Assembly (NCBI RefSeq): GCF_029626235.1
Contig: NZ_JARUBO010000005.1
Coordinates: forward strand, 2,698,501 to 2,762,500
Source: Micromonospora sp. WMMD1120
Lineage (GTDB): Bacteria; Actinomycetota; Actinomycetes; Mycobacteriales; Micromonosporaceae
Direction of reading: 5' to 3'
DNA: 64,000 bases
This document shows positions 1 through 8,938 of the stretch, piece after piece (positions within the stretch are counted from its first letter, which is position 1; each line of letters begins with the position of its first letter). The notes beneath the pieces are model-generated. The model searched no databases. It saw only the letters and a program-made list of their open reading frames with translations, and was not told the DNA's origin. A program made the position numbers and the translations under genes.

Positions 1-1721
1 ACGGCTTGGAGGCGGGCGGCGTGCCGGGGGCTGGACTCGATGAGCAGCACGTACGGCGGTTGGGTCTCGGCGTGGTCGGTGCGGGCGTTGAGGTCGCTGA
101 TTGTCTCGGCGTGGAAGGTGTCGAGCAGCCGGCGTCGGCCGATCATCTCCTCCTCGGCGTGGGTGACCGCCGCAGCGATGTCGGCGAGCAGGACGAGGCG
201 TTCTCCGTCGTAGGCGGTGCCGTCGGGGTCCAGCCCCACCAGCGGGGCACCCGGCGGCAGAAGTCGAGCGAGTAGGTCTGCCGTGGTGACGACTACCGGG
301 CGGGCGGTCGCGCTGTCGGTGACGCCGGTGGTCAGGGCAGCGGCGAGGACGGCGCGGGCTGCCGGGATGGCTGCGTCTCCCTTCAGGGCAAGGCCAGGAC
401 CGGGCAGGTGGAACAGGCTCACTTCGTTGCCGTCCCGGTCGACGCCGACCGGAGCCGGTACGGCAGGGCTGGCACGGCGGTGGTCACCAACGGCGGCGCT
501 GAGGTCGCGGCTGCCGATGGTCTCGACGTCAATGAGCCACGGCGGAGCCAGGGTGGATTGCGCCCCAGTGCTAACGGATGCCGGGAAGATCAGCCGGGCG
601 TGGCGGTGTCGGTGGAGACGGAGCAGCGCGGCCACGGCGGCGATGGCGGCGGCCAAGCCGAGGCTGATCCAGCCCTGCGTCGGCAGTGCCACCCCAGCCT
701 CGTCGCTTGGCTGATCGGGGAGCGATTCGGAGGCGGGTGCCGCACCGTCGGCAGGGACGCTCGGCGTGGCCGGCGCGGGGGTGGGCGGCCTCGGCGTACT
801 CGCTGTCTTGTTGTGGGGGGCCGGTATGGCGCTGGCTGGTGGTGCCGGCGGCGGCGCGGTGGGCGCGGTGTCGGTTGTCCCGGGTGCCGCGACGTCAGGG
901 CTGCCAGGGTTGGGAGCGGTGGGATCAGGTATGCCAGGTGCTGGCGTGGTTGCACGCGCGGGGAGAGCGAGTGTCCATCCGACGTGGATCTCGTCGGGGT
1001 CGGTGAGGGCGTAGCCGTTGGCCTGTTTGTGGCCCCGGTTGAGTGTGTAGATTTCCCGCCAGCGTTCTGGGTCACCGAGATGCTTCGCGGCGAGGTCCCA
1101 GAGGGTGTCTGCGGCGACGACTCGGCACGTGTCACGCGGGGTGGAAGGAGCCACGTTGGCGGCGGCTTCCTGGCGAAGGGTCGGTGGCGGGGCGGATCGG
1201 ACGGGGACGGTTAGGGCAGGCGGCGTTCCCAGGGTTTCCCCGCGTGGCACTCGTGATGTGGGTGCCGGCGGGGCATTCAGGGCGTCGAGAGTGAGTCGCT
1301 CCTCGGCTGCCGACGATGGGGCGTTTGGTGACGGCTCGGCGTCCATCGCGACAGTGTTGTCGGCGGCAGCGGGCAACGCGGCCACCGTGGTGGCGGCAGT
1401 GCTGCCGAGCAACACGGCCGTGAGCGTTTGCAGTGGCCGGGGTAAGTGCAGCACGACGTGCCAGCGCAGGCGGTCGGCGAGGGATTGGCGGGTGTGTTCT
1501 GCGATGGCGACGGCAAGGAGTAGCCACAGCAGCCAGGCCCCGACTTGCCCCAGCAAGGCGAGGAAACCGGCGCTCAGTGGCTGGCTCAGCCACCCACGTA
1601 ACTGGTCCGCCGACACTACCCCGGGGCTGATCCAGCCGACCCGGTAGAGCAGTATCGGTGGTGCCAGTGCGAGCACGAAGGTGCCGGCGCGTATGAGCAC
1701 TGCTGAGGTTCGTATCGCCAT
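1..1721 (-). CDS. Membrane LysM-domain protein, probable BTAD-type regulator (3' end cut by window)
   Basis: The gene starts at ATG 1721 behind a GGGAGG site and runs off the left edge, so about 573 residues are visible. It shows an N-terminal helix (about residues 7-27), a second hydrophobic segment around 50-72 (GAWLLWLLLAVAIAE), then a Pro/Ala-rich stretch with a LysM-like motif (DTLWDLAAKHLGDPERW) and another hydrophobic stretch. The visible C-terminal part resembles the middle of LysM/BTAD proteins common in actinomycetes. It shares its membrane-segment pattern (WLSQPLS...AWLLWLLLA) with the gene at 8939-10975, which does end in a BTAD domain, so the two look paralogous. The missing end would contain the regulator domain if this holds. 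Function unknown; probably a membrane-tethered regulator. Confidence 0.75.
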   Translation of the reverse strand, partial: MAIRTSAVLIRAGTFVLALAPPILLYRVGWISPGVVSADQLRGWLSQPLSAGFLALLGQVGAWLLWLLLAVAIAEHTRQSLADRLRWHVVLHLPRPLQTLTAVLLGSTAATTVAALPAAADNTVAMDAEPSPNAPSSAAEERLTLDALNAPPAPTSRVPRGETLGTPPALTVPVRSAPPPTLRQEAAANVAPSTPRDTCRVVAADTLWDLAAKHLGDPERWREIYTLNRGHKQANGYALTDPDEIHVGWTLALPARATTPAPGIPDPTAPNPGSPDVAAPGTTDTAPTAPPPAPPASAIPAPHNKTASTPRPPTPAPATPSVPADGAAPASESLPDQPSDEAGVALPTQGWISLGLAAAIAAVAALLRLHRHRHARLIFPASVSTGAQSTLAPPWLIDVETIGSRDLSAAVGDHRRASPAVPAPVGVDRDGNEVSLFHLPGPGLALKGDAAIPAARAVLAAALTTGVTDSATARPVVVTTADLLARLLPPGAPLVGLDPDGTAYDGERLVLLADIAAAVTHAEEEMIGRRRLLDTFHAETISDLNARTDHAETQPPYVLLIESSPRHAARLQA

Positions 1722-1940
1722 GGGGTGTCTCCCTCCCGAGGTGCGCAAAGGGCGGTGAGACAGACCGTAGGAGCTGGATGCGCTGCTGAACCGATGCCGG
1801 TGCTAACAGCACCTCACACGGCCTTACACGGCCTTACACCGGCAGGTCACAGCCTTGCCGTTCCTCCGCGTCCCGCGACGTGGGGGGTGAGGTGACGATG
1901 CGGATTCGTTGCTGCTTTCTTCCCTCTTCACAAACACGCT

Positions 1941-1958
1941 CTTCGATGGACATGATCG
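1941..1958 (+). promoter_or_regulatory. 18-bp element conserved upstream of both HNH nuclease genes
   Basis: The sequence CTTCGATGGACATGATCG occurs 42 bp upstream of the ATG at 2001 and again, identically, 44 bp upstream of the ATG at 42338. A second short match (TTGCCGT) follows in both. Identity at nearly the same spacing suggests a shared promoter or operator element, or simply that the duplicated segment includes the upstream region. Confidence 0.5.
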
Positions 1959-2000
1959 CTGTAGACGAATTGCCGTCTACCCGATGTCGAGGAGGCCGCT

Positions 2001-2672
2001 ATGCGGATACGACTTTCTGCCCACTTCCCCCGCGCTGCGCATGCCGTCGCGGTTGCCGCCGCCGTAGTAGTCGCGAGCGCTGGCCTCGTCGGCCTCAGCG
2101 CTCAGCCGGCGCCAGCCACGCCCCCGGGCATCCCATCGAAGGCGACAGCGCAATCGCAGCTCAACGCGCTGATCGTGGCCACAGAAGGCTCGACCAGCGG
2201 CTACTCCCGCGACCTGTTCCCGCACTGGATTGCCATCAGCGGTAGCTGTAACACCCGCGAGCAGGTCCTCAAGCGCGACGGCACCTCGGTCGTCGTCGAC
2301 AGCTCCTGCGCGGCCACCTCGGGTCGCTGGTACAGCCCGTACGACGGGGCGACCTGGACGGCGGCCTCCGACGTCGACATCGACCACGTGGTGCCTCTCG
2401 CGGAGGCGTGGCGCTCCGGCGCCAACTCGTGGACCACCAGCCGCCGGCAGAGCTTCGCCAACGACCTGAGCCACCCGCAGTTGATCGCGGTGACGGACAA
2501 CGTCAACCAGGCCAAGGGCGACCAGGACCCCTCCACCTGGCAGCCGCCCCTGTCGTCGTATCGATGCACGTACAGCAAGATGTGGATCGCAGTGAAGTAC
2601 ACCTGGGGCCTGAGGCTGCAATCCTCGGAAAAGTCGGCGCTACAGGCCGTGCTCAACACCTGCAGCTCTTGA
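2001..2672 (+). CDS. Secreted HNH endonuclease family protein (island copy)
   Basis: This 223-residue protein has a basic N-terminus and a hydrophobic core (residues 15-35) ending at APA-TPP, a typical Sec signal peptide, so it is probably exported. The mature part carries the DIDHVVP motif (126-132) of the DUF1524/HNH nuclease family seen in secreted actinomycete nucleases, plus four cysteines that could form disulfides. The start follows GAGGAGG. The mature sequence is about 92 % identical, by eye, to the protein at 42338-43012, while the signal peptides differ. Likely role: extracellular DNA degradation or nutrient recovery; a role in competition is possible. The nuclease assignment rests on the motif. 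Confidence 0.85.
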   Translation: MRIRLSAHFPRAAHAVAVAAAVVVASAGLVGLSAQPAPATPPGIPSKATAQSQLNALIVATEGSTSGYSRDLFPHWIAISGSCNTREQVLKRDGTSVVVDSSCAATSGRWYSPYDGATWTAASDVDIDHVVPLAEAWRSGANSWTTSRRQSFANDLSHPQLIAVTDNVNQAKGDQDPSTWQPPLSSYRCTYSKMWIAVKYTWGLRLQSSEKSALQAVLNTCSS

Positions 2673-2708
2673 CCACAGCATCGGCCAGCGGCAGCTGAGG
2701 GTTTCCAG

Positions 2709-5700
2709 TTAAGCGGTGTCGGGAGTTGCCTCGTCGGCGTGGGGTGACTTGGGTGGTGGCGATTTGGGTTGCTGATTGATGGCGCTGTTTCGTAGGTCGG
2801 TCAAGGTGGATACCGCCGCGTCTCGGCGTGGGCTGAACGCCTGCGGTTCGGTGGCTGCGAGTTCGTGGAAGTACCGCACCCCTTCGGCAACTGAATCGAG
2901 GATCTGCTCCGACGTCTCTCCGAGAATGCGCGCTATGTTTCCGACGGTCCACAGGGACGTGGCGAGGTTGGGTAGGTAGGCGTCGCGGTTGCCGTCGGCC
3001 AATTCCCGGTTAAGCTGGACGGCTTCCTGGCTGGCGGCGAGCGCCTCGGCGCGGCGTCCTGCCGCTGCCAACTGAACGGCGTGGTTGTTCAGCGACATGG
3101 CGAGGTCGGGTAGGTAGGCGTCGCGGTTGCCGTCGGCCAACTCCCGGCGCAGGTCGAGGGCTTCCTGGCTGGCGGCGAGCGCCTCGGCGTGGCGTCCTGC
3201 CGCCAGCAACTGAAGAGCGTGGTTGTTCAGCGACGTGGCGAGGTTGGGTAGGTAGGCGTCGGGGTTGCCGTCGGCCAACTCTTGGTAGAGGTCGAGGGCT
3301 TCTTGGCTGGCGGCGAGTGCCTCGGCGTGGCGTCCTGCCTCCGCCAACTTGGGAGCGTGGTTGTTCAGCGACATGGCGAGGTCGGGTAGGTAGGCCTCAC
3401 GGTTGCCGTCGGCCAACTCCCGGCAGAGGTCGACGGATTCCTGGCTGGCGGCGAGTGCCTCGGCGCGGCGTCCTGCCTCCGCCAACTTGTGAGCGTGGTT
3501 GTTCAGCGACGTGGCGAGGTTGGGTAGGTAGGCGTCGGGGTTGCCGTCGGCCAACTCCCGGTAGAGGTCGAGGGCTTCCTGGCTGGCGGCGAGTGCCTCG
3601 GCGCGGCGTCCCACTTCCGCCAACTTGGGAGCGTGGTTGTTCAGCGACGTGGCGAGGTTGGGTAGGTAGGCGTCGGGGTTGCCGTCGGCTAACCTCCGGC
3701 GCAGGTCGAGGGCTTCCTGGCTGGCGGCGAGTGCCTCGGCGCGGCGTCCCACTTCCGCCAACTGAAGAGCGTGGTTGTTCAGCGACATGGCGAGGTCGGG
3801 TAGGTAGGCGTCGGGGTTGCCGTCGGCCAACTCCCGGTAGAGGTCGAGGGCTTCCTGGCTGGCGGCGAGTGCCTCGGCGCGGCGTCCCACTTCCGCCAAC
3901 TGAAGAGCGTGGTTGTTCAGCGACATGGCGAGGTCGGGTAGGTAGGCGTCGGGGTTGCCGTCGGCCAACTCCCGGTAGAGGTCGAGGGCTTCCTGGCTGG
4001 CGGCGAGTGCCTCGGCGCGGCGTCCCACCTCCGCCAACTTGTGAGCGTGGTTGTTCACCGACGTGGCGAGGTTGGGTAGGTAGGCCTCACGGTTGCCGTC
4101 GGCCAACTCCCGGTAGAGGTCGAGGGATTCCTGGCTGGCGGCGAGTGCCTCGGCGCGGCGCCCCACCTCCGCCAACCGAATGGTGTGCAGGGTCAGTAGG
4201 TACGCTCGGTCGTTTGACTCGGTCTCCGCAGCCGCGGCGGTCAGCGCGTGAGTGGTCAATGCGACCGCGATCCGGCCGAACTCGATCGAGGGGTGCGGCA
4301 CCCGCCGCGCTGTCCGCTGGACCCAGTCGGGATCGAGTTCAGCCGTGACGAGCAGGGCCGCGGCCCGCGAGGCGAGCATTCCGGGAAACTGGTGGCCGAC
4401 CTGGAGCACGGCCTCAGTCATCACCGGCAGATCCGCGGCCAGCGCCACCTCGATCATCTCCGCAGCGTCGGACTGGTGGCTGCGCGCTCGGCTCAGAACC
4501 GTCAACGCCTGGACCGCCTGACCGGGAGCCAACCCTTGCAGGATCCTGCTGCGCTCGGCCGGGGTGCTTTCGGACAGGACCGCGACCGCCAGGTTCTCGG
4601 CGAGTAGGTCCGGCTGCAATGTACCCAGCCCACCGCCCGTCCCGGCTGCCGGGTACAGACCGTACAACCAGTCCACGTACCCGTTGACCACCTCTGGCTG
4701 CGCCCCGCCTAGGCCCGGCACCCGGCGGACCAGCTCCATGGCCTGCTCACGGCTGTCCGCACCCAGCAGCGCCGCCACAGCGACTAACCGCCGCAGTACG
4801 CCGTCGGCATTTGACGCACCCGCACCTGGTAGACCATCGCGGCGGGCCCGGTGCCGCCAGTACCGGGCCTCATGGCCCAGCACCTCGGCCAGCACGTCGT
4901 ACCGGTCATCACCACGGGGCCCGCCCAACACCGCCAGCAGCGCCTGCGCATGCAACCGCAACACCGGAACATCAGAACCCAACCCGCCCAGTGGAACATC
5001 ACCCGGAGGCCGGCGACCCAGCCGGGCGGAGAACGCCACCATCGCCTCCCCCACGATCTGCTGCGGGGTGTAGTCCTCAATACGAGCCGGTACCTCTATG
5101 ACGTTCGCCGGCAGGGTCAACGCGTCCACCAGATGGGCCTGTGGCGGGTACGCCGCCGACAGCGATGACCACCACAACCCGGCCGACCGGGCCAGCAACA
5201 ACACCCGCACACCACCGGCCCCCTGCGCGATACACAACAGGTGCGCCAACGCGTGCGGGTCACGGGTCTCGGCGTAATCCACCGTCAGCAACAACCGGCC
5301 CGGCCGGTCACCCGTCTCAAGCTGCCCGGCGACCGTCGCCTCCCCGTCGAGTGCCACAGCCCAGCACTCCCAGCCCGTCAACCGGCCCGCGAAATGTCGC
5401 CCCAACCGGGTCTTGCCTACACCGCCCGCACCCACCAGCAGCCGCACCACGCTCGCGTCCGGATCCGCACACCACCTGTCCAACGCCGCCAGTAGCCACC
5501 CACGACCCACGAATCCGACCACCGCCGCCTGCGGGCGCAAAAGCCACACCACCGATTCCGGCAGCTCCGCCACTAACGCCCCCGCGACCGCCCGATCCCG
5601 CCGATCCCGCCGTTGCCGCGCGACCCGAACCCACTCCAGGACCGACGGCGCGAACGCTCCCACCACCGCCGCCGCTACGCCCGCGACCACTGTCCAGACC

Positions 5701-5843
5701 GGCTTGTCGTCCGTGACCAAGGCCCACACCGCCGCCGCAGCGACCGCTGCCGGAACCAGCACCGCCCACCAGCAGCGCCCGACCCACCTCAACCCAGCCC
5801 GAAGCACACCCGCACGATACTGAAGGTGATCAGACCAACACAC
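2709..5843 (-). CDS. Membrane STAND-type NTPase with C-terminal TPR repeats
   Basis: The 1,044-residue protein has two N-terminal membrane helices (about 25-43 and 50-66), then an NTPase domain with Walker A GAGGVGKT (138-145) and Walker B LLLTVDYAE (184-192), a helical middle part, and from about residue 560 nine 46-residue TPR-like repeats followed by one degenerate unit. This is the layout of STAND/NLR-like signal-transducing NTPases, where the repeats sense a ligand and the NTPase domain oligomerises. No separate effector domain is recognised; the membrane helices could be the effector. The GTG at 5843 is the first start, but a later GTG is possible. It stands alone, convergent with the HNH gene. 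A defence role is inferred from family and neighbourhood. Confidence 0.8.
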   Translation of the reverse strand: MCWSDHLQYRAGVLRAGLRWVGRCWWAVLVPAAVAAAAVWALVTDDKPVWTVVAGVAAAVVGAFAPSVLEWVRVARQRRDRRDRAVAGALVAELPESVVWLLRPQAAVVGFVGRGWLLAALDRWCADPDASVVRLLVGAGGVGKTRLGRHFAGRLTGWECWAVALDGEATVAGQLETGDRPGRLLLTVDYAETRDPHALAHLLCIAQGAGGVRVLLLARSAGLWWSSLSAAYPPQAHLVDALTLPANVIEVPARIEDYTPQQIVGEAMVAFSARLGRRPPGDVPLGGLGSDVPVLRLHAQALLAVLGGPRGDDRYDVLAEVLGHEARYWRHRARRDGLPGAGASNADGVLRRLVAVAALLGADSREQAMELVRRVPGLGGAQPEVVNGYVDWLYGLYPAAGTGGGLGTLQPDLLAENLAVAVLSESTPAERSRILQGLAPGQAVQALTVLSRARSHQSDAAEMIEVALAADLPVMTEAVLQVGHQFPGMLASRAAALLVTAELDPDWVQRTARRVPHPSIEFGRIAVALTTHALTAAAAETESNDRAYLLTLHTIRLAEVGRRAEALAASQESLDLYRELADGNREAYLPNLATSVNNHAHKLAEVGRRAEALAASQEALDLYRELADGNPDAYLPDLAMSLNNHALQLAEVGRRAEALAASQEALDLYRELADGNPDAYLPDLAMSLNNHALQLAEVGRRAEALAASQEALDLRRRLADGNPDAYLPNLATSLNNHAPKLAEVGRRAEALAASQEALDLYRELADGNPDAYLPNLATSLNNHAHKLAEAGRRAEALAASQESVDLCRELADGNREAYLPDLAMSLNNHAPKLAEAGRHAEALAASQEALDLYQELADGNPDAYLPNLATSLNNHALQLLAAGRHAEALAASQEALDLRRELADGNRDAYLPDLAMSLNNHAVQLAAAGRRAEALAASQEAVQLNRELADGNRDAYLPNLATSLWTVGNIARILGETSEQILDSVAEGVRYFHELAATEPQAFSPRRDAAVSTLTDLRNSAINQQPKSPPPKSPHADEATPDTA
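2944..4194 (-). repeat. Nine tandem 138-bp repeats inside the STAND gene
   Basis: The block GGTAGGTAGGC recurs every 138 bp (for example at 2971 and 3109). Each copy encodes a 46-residue TPR-like unit built on RRAEALAASQEALDLYRELA. Copies differ at only a few positions, including repeated swaps such as PDLAMS/PNLATS, which points to recent expansion and gene conversion. The opposite strand is open through the array only because of the repeat. Confidence 0.9.
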
Positions 5844-6085
5844 AGTCGATCGTCCCAGAATGGCATCCGCTCATCGGCATGATCGGTCGCCGCGCTGGCG
5901 TCCGTTCGCCACTACGCTCCGTGACCCGCGCGCAGCCTGCCGCCCGCCTGTCTGCGGCAGATCCGCGCGTCCGGCTTTGGTGAGCAGTCGGCTATGCAAG
6001 CTTGGCTAGAGGCGATGGTGCCCAGCGATGCTCGCCGTCGCGTCGTCTTCATCAGTGTGGCCGGCGCCCCGACCGCAGTTCTTGC

Positions 6086-6637
6086 CTACGATCCAGCGGC
6101 CTCGTCATACGGGCCAGCAAGCGTCTCGATCGCTAAAGGCAGCGGCTCTGGTTCCTCCCACATGAGGCTCACCAAGCACTCCCAGGGCTCATCTCCCTCG
6201 CTGACCGCGTCGACGTAGGCCTTCGCATTCCGCAGGCTCATCCGCGGCGCCTGCTGGCGGATATACCGCAGCGCCGCCATCCTGTCCCCACGCTGTACGA
6301 GGGCACGGACCTCAGCGAGCAGCGGATCGCGAGGTCTGACGCCCTTGTGCTGCCATACATGCACGTCAGCCCATCGATTTGTGCCGCAAATCGCGACTGG
6401 TATGTGGTGGATGCTGCCGTCTTCCCCATCAACAAAGTACGGGCCCTGCCCCACCAGCATGTCGGCGAGGTCACCGGAACGCAGGTACTCAACAGACTGC
6501 CAGCCGACCAACCACCCGAGGACGTGCTCCTCGACACCGCAGACTGCAACCTCGGGCACGCCGACGAGCCGTCCCTCCCGTCGCTGCCTGACCAGCAAGG
6601 CCTCGACGAGTGCGACAGCGCGCTCTCTGGTGATCAC
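6086..6637 (-). CDS. Imm35-like (YrhB-type) immunity-domain protein
   Basis: Read from GTG 6637 the protein begins MITRERAVALVEA and continues with GWLVGWQSVEYLRSGD and GQGPYFVDGEDGSIHH, the pattern of the Imm35/YrhB domain found in polymorphic-toxin immunity proteins. The C-terminal part (VRALVQRGDRMAALRYIRQQ...SLRNAKAYVDAV) resembles the L7/L12 C-terminal fold used in some small actinomycete proteins. The frame stays open to GTG 6757, which would add 40 basic residues; I prefer the shorter form because it matches the family start. No toxin gene is adjacent, so it may be an orphan immunity gene or serve another purpose. Confidence 0.6.
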   Translation of the reverse strand: MITRERAVALVEALLVRQRREGRLVGVPEVAVCGVEEHVLGWLVGWQSVEYLRSGDLADMLVGQGPYFVDGEDGSIHHIPVAICGTNRWADVHVWQHKGVRPRDPLLAEVRALVQRGDRMAALRYIRQQAPRMSLRNAKAYVDAVSEGDEPWECLVSLMWEEPEPLPLAIETLAGPYDEAAGS

Positions 6638-6842
6638 GTTGGCATCATCCGTCACGACGACCAACACACCAACCGCATTCGCAACCCAGCTCGTCACTCG
6701 TCGAGGGGTCGGTGGCACCTTCGATGTCCTACCTTTGGCACGTGCGCGCGTCGCCACCCGCCACTCAGCTGCTCAGAGTGCGCGGACGGCGGCAGATGAG
6801 CGCGCAGGGAAGGTGGAAGCCACCGACCGGGAGCGGCTGTTT

Positions 6843-7547
6843 ATGCTTCTGCACTACGCCGATGCTCGGCCGATCAATGGGAGTCCGGAAATGCCCTCTA
6901 TCCACCCAGATTGCGTGCAGTTTGCCCTGGATGAGTTGGCTGACCGGCTGGTGGTTCCAGCTGACTTGATCTCTGTTCACCGAGATGACCCCGGGCGAAG
7001 TCGTAGCCGCCGCTACCAGAGCATCCGTTACGGAGCTTTTCTCCTTACCTACGGGCCATTCGAGCGCTTCTTCAACCGGCTGATCGAACTACATGGCGGG
7101 CCAAGTCAAGGTTTATCGCTGACCACGGACAAACTGAGATCGGCCTTCGAGCAGCGACTCGCGGTGCCCAACCTAACGAGAACGTGGAAAGCACGGGTGC
7201 GAGTGGCTCCTGGCCAACGTGGTGGTGACAAGCGTTGGCGCTGGACTTACCTCGCTGGGACAGATCTTCGGGACTACCTGCTCGATGCCCGCAGGCTTCG
7301 GCACCTTCTGGCCCATGGCGCCGATCCGAGCGACGCAGAGAACGTGTCTATGACGCTATACGTGCGCCGCAGTGACGGCGGCCGCTCAGTAACTCTGATG
7401 TGGGCGGAGGGCTTTTTGCAAGCGGCGCAGGACATTGCATCATCGACCGCACGCCGGCTTGCAGGCGGAGACGTTGCCCTACCGGACTGGCCGCAGCCGG
7501 TACGGTCCGGTGTCAGTGCGCGACTACCGGATGCCCCATACCAGTAG
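6843..7547 (+). CDS. HEPN-like protein (RiboL-PSP/MAE_28990 type)
   Basis: From ATG 6843 (GGGAG nine bases upstream) this gives 234 residues. The central helix LTYGPFERFFNRLIEL and the later DARRLRHLLAHG match the HEPN layout; R153-H158 forms an RX4H motif, the catalytic signature of HEPN ribonucleases. Such proteins act as toxins or defence effectors that cleave RNA. It is divergent from the Imm35-like gene, and no nucleotidyltransferase-type (MNT) antitoxin is adjacent. The frame stays open upstream, so the start is uncertain. The HEPN assignment is by motif and moderate. Confidence 0.55.
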   Translation: MLLHYADARPINGSPEMPSIHPDCVQFALDELADRLVVPADLISVHRDDPGRSRSRRYQSIRYGAFLLTYGPFERFFNRLIELHGGPSQGLSLTTDKLRSAFEQRLAVPNLTRTWKARVRVAPGQRGGDKRWRWTYLAGTDLRDYLLDARRLRHLLAHGADPSDAENVSMTLYVRRSDGGRSVTLMWAEGFLQAAQDIASSTARRLAGGDVALPDWPQPVRSGVSARLPDAPYQ

Positions 7548-7553
7548 GTCGAT

Positions 7554-8426
7554 CTAGCCAGGTAGCCGCCTCTCCTCGTCGGTGAATGGCTGCGGCTTGC
7601 CCAACAGGCGAGCAGCAGTCTTACCGCGCAACGCTTGCAGCTGGTCAGGGGTCAGGTCATCGATCATGACGACGTTCTCGGCATGCCACTTCTCGTAGCG
7701 ACGACGCTTCCGTTGGCTCTCCGATTCCTCATCTGACCCAGGTCCTTCATAAACCTCACGGGTAAGTTGCTTCTCGACCTCGACGTACTCCTCGTCGTCC
7801 ATGTACGCCTGAATGCCAATCGGTGGGCCAGCGTAGACGGTCTGGCCGTTACCCAGCTCTAGGTACACCCCGTAGACAGTCTGGAAGACACCGTGATCAC
7901 GTAGCGCAGCGTTGAGAAGACCCGACATGTTCTCCTTCTCGTGAAGCACGACGATCTCCTCGCCCGACTCGACCCTCTTGGGCAGCAGATCGCCCCAAGG
8001 GCTCGCGTATGGCTGCGGCTCGAACTGAAACGACGTACCGAGATCCAACTCCACGACGTAGAAGCACCTGCTGACCGTGACGGCCATCCGCCCGCTGTTC
8101 CTGGCGAAGATCGCGTTTACTGGCATCCAATCGTGCTCTTGATCTGGGGCACCCGCAACCTTGCGTCGCTTCTTTTTAGCAGGTGCCTTCTTAAGCCCCT
8201 TGCGCTTGTCCCAGGGGTCGCCCTCGACCCGCATGATCTTCGAGCGCCCGTCCCGGAAGTGCACTTGAAGGGTCCCGTGCTCGTCCACGTATCCCTGGCC
8301 AAGTTCAGCGGATATCTCAGCACCGCCTTTTCGGAATGACTTGATCGCCCATGTGATCGTCCAGGCGAGACTGCCCAGCGCCAGCACTGCGCCGATGATC
8401 GCAAAGGTGACCTGAATCCCGGACAT
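7554..8426 (-). CDS. Uncharacterised protein with one N-terminal membrane helix
   Basis: From ATG 8426 the protein has 290 residues, with a single hydrophobic helix at about residues 5-27 (VTFAIIGAVLALGSLAWTITW), a Lys-rich linker (KKAPAKKKRRK) and a mixed soluble domain ending in an acidic and Arg-rich tail. I do not recognise a family. It is convergent with the HEPN-like gene, with six bases between stops, so the two are not co-transcribed. A membrane-anchored cytoplasmic domain is the simplest topology. The open frame upstream adds a non-homogeneous 29 residues and was not used. Confidence 0.6.
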   Translation of the reverse strand: MSGIQVTFAIIGAVLALGSLAWTITWAIKSFRKGGAEISAELGQGYVDEHGTLQVHFRDGRSKIMRVEGDPWDKRKGLKKAPAKKKRRKVAGAPDQEHDWMPVNAIFARNSGRMAVTVSRCFYVVELDLGTSFQFEPQPYASPWGDLLPKRVESGEEIVVLHEKENMSGLLNAALRDHGVFQTVYGVYLELGNGQTVYAGPPIGIQAYMDDEEYVEVEKQLTREVYEGPGSDEESESQRKRRRYEKWHAENVVMIDDLTPDQLQALRGKTAARLLGKPQPFTDEERRLPG

Positions 8427-8938
8427 GGGTCTCAATGTACAGGGCGGTAGCACGTGCCCCTGACGGCCAACCCTAGCGATCCTCAGCCCCACGGCTAGGG
8501 GTGCTGGGCGCACGGAGGACTCGACAAATGATCTTTACAGACCCTCGTCATTGCTCCGGGTCAGCCATGCTTGAATAATCATCGCGCAAGGGTTGGCGAA
8601 GAAGCTGACTCGGGTTAAGCCATCATCAGATCGCGAGGCTCTCGAAGCCCATTGCTGAATAGCAGAAGCGTGCTCTTCTCGGCAGAGTCGTTCGCTTGGT
8701 CCGTCGCTCGCTGCTACGTACCGCAGCCGATGACAAGCATTGATCGTGTAGCGGTGTCTAGGCAGCTCAGCGTCAAGATCCGCCAACCGATGAGAAGCTA
8801 CGAAGGGAGTGTGGATCTAACGGAAGCCTCTCTGTTGCCAACGCCTTGACACAGAGAGGTGCCGTTAGCCAGACAGCCCCGCTACGAACCGTAACTCTCG
8901 GTAGCAGGAGGATCGAGGTCTAGGTTACGTGAGTCAGG
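8427..8938. other. Intergenic stretch without a supported gene
   Basis: About 510 bp separate the membrane-protein gene from the end of the BTAD gene. Short open frames on both strands (8535-8786 and 8652-8849) lack good ribosome sites and actinomycete codon bias. The base composition is visibly less GC-rich than neighbouring genes. I see nothing else in it. Confidence 0.5.

Noticed and set aside
3317..4348. 343-residue plus-strand frame opposite the TPR array
   Set aside because: It is Arg/Gly/Pro-rich and repeats in step with the antisense TPR units, so it is a shadow of the repeat.
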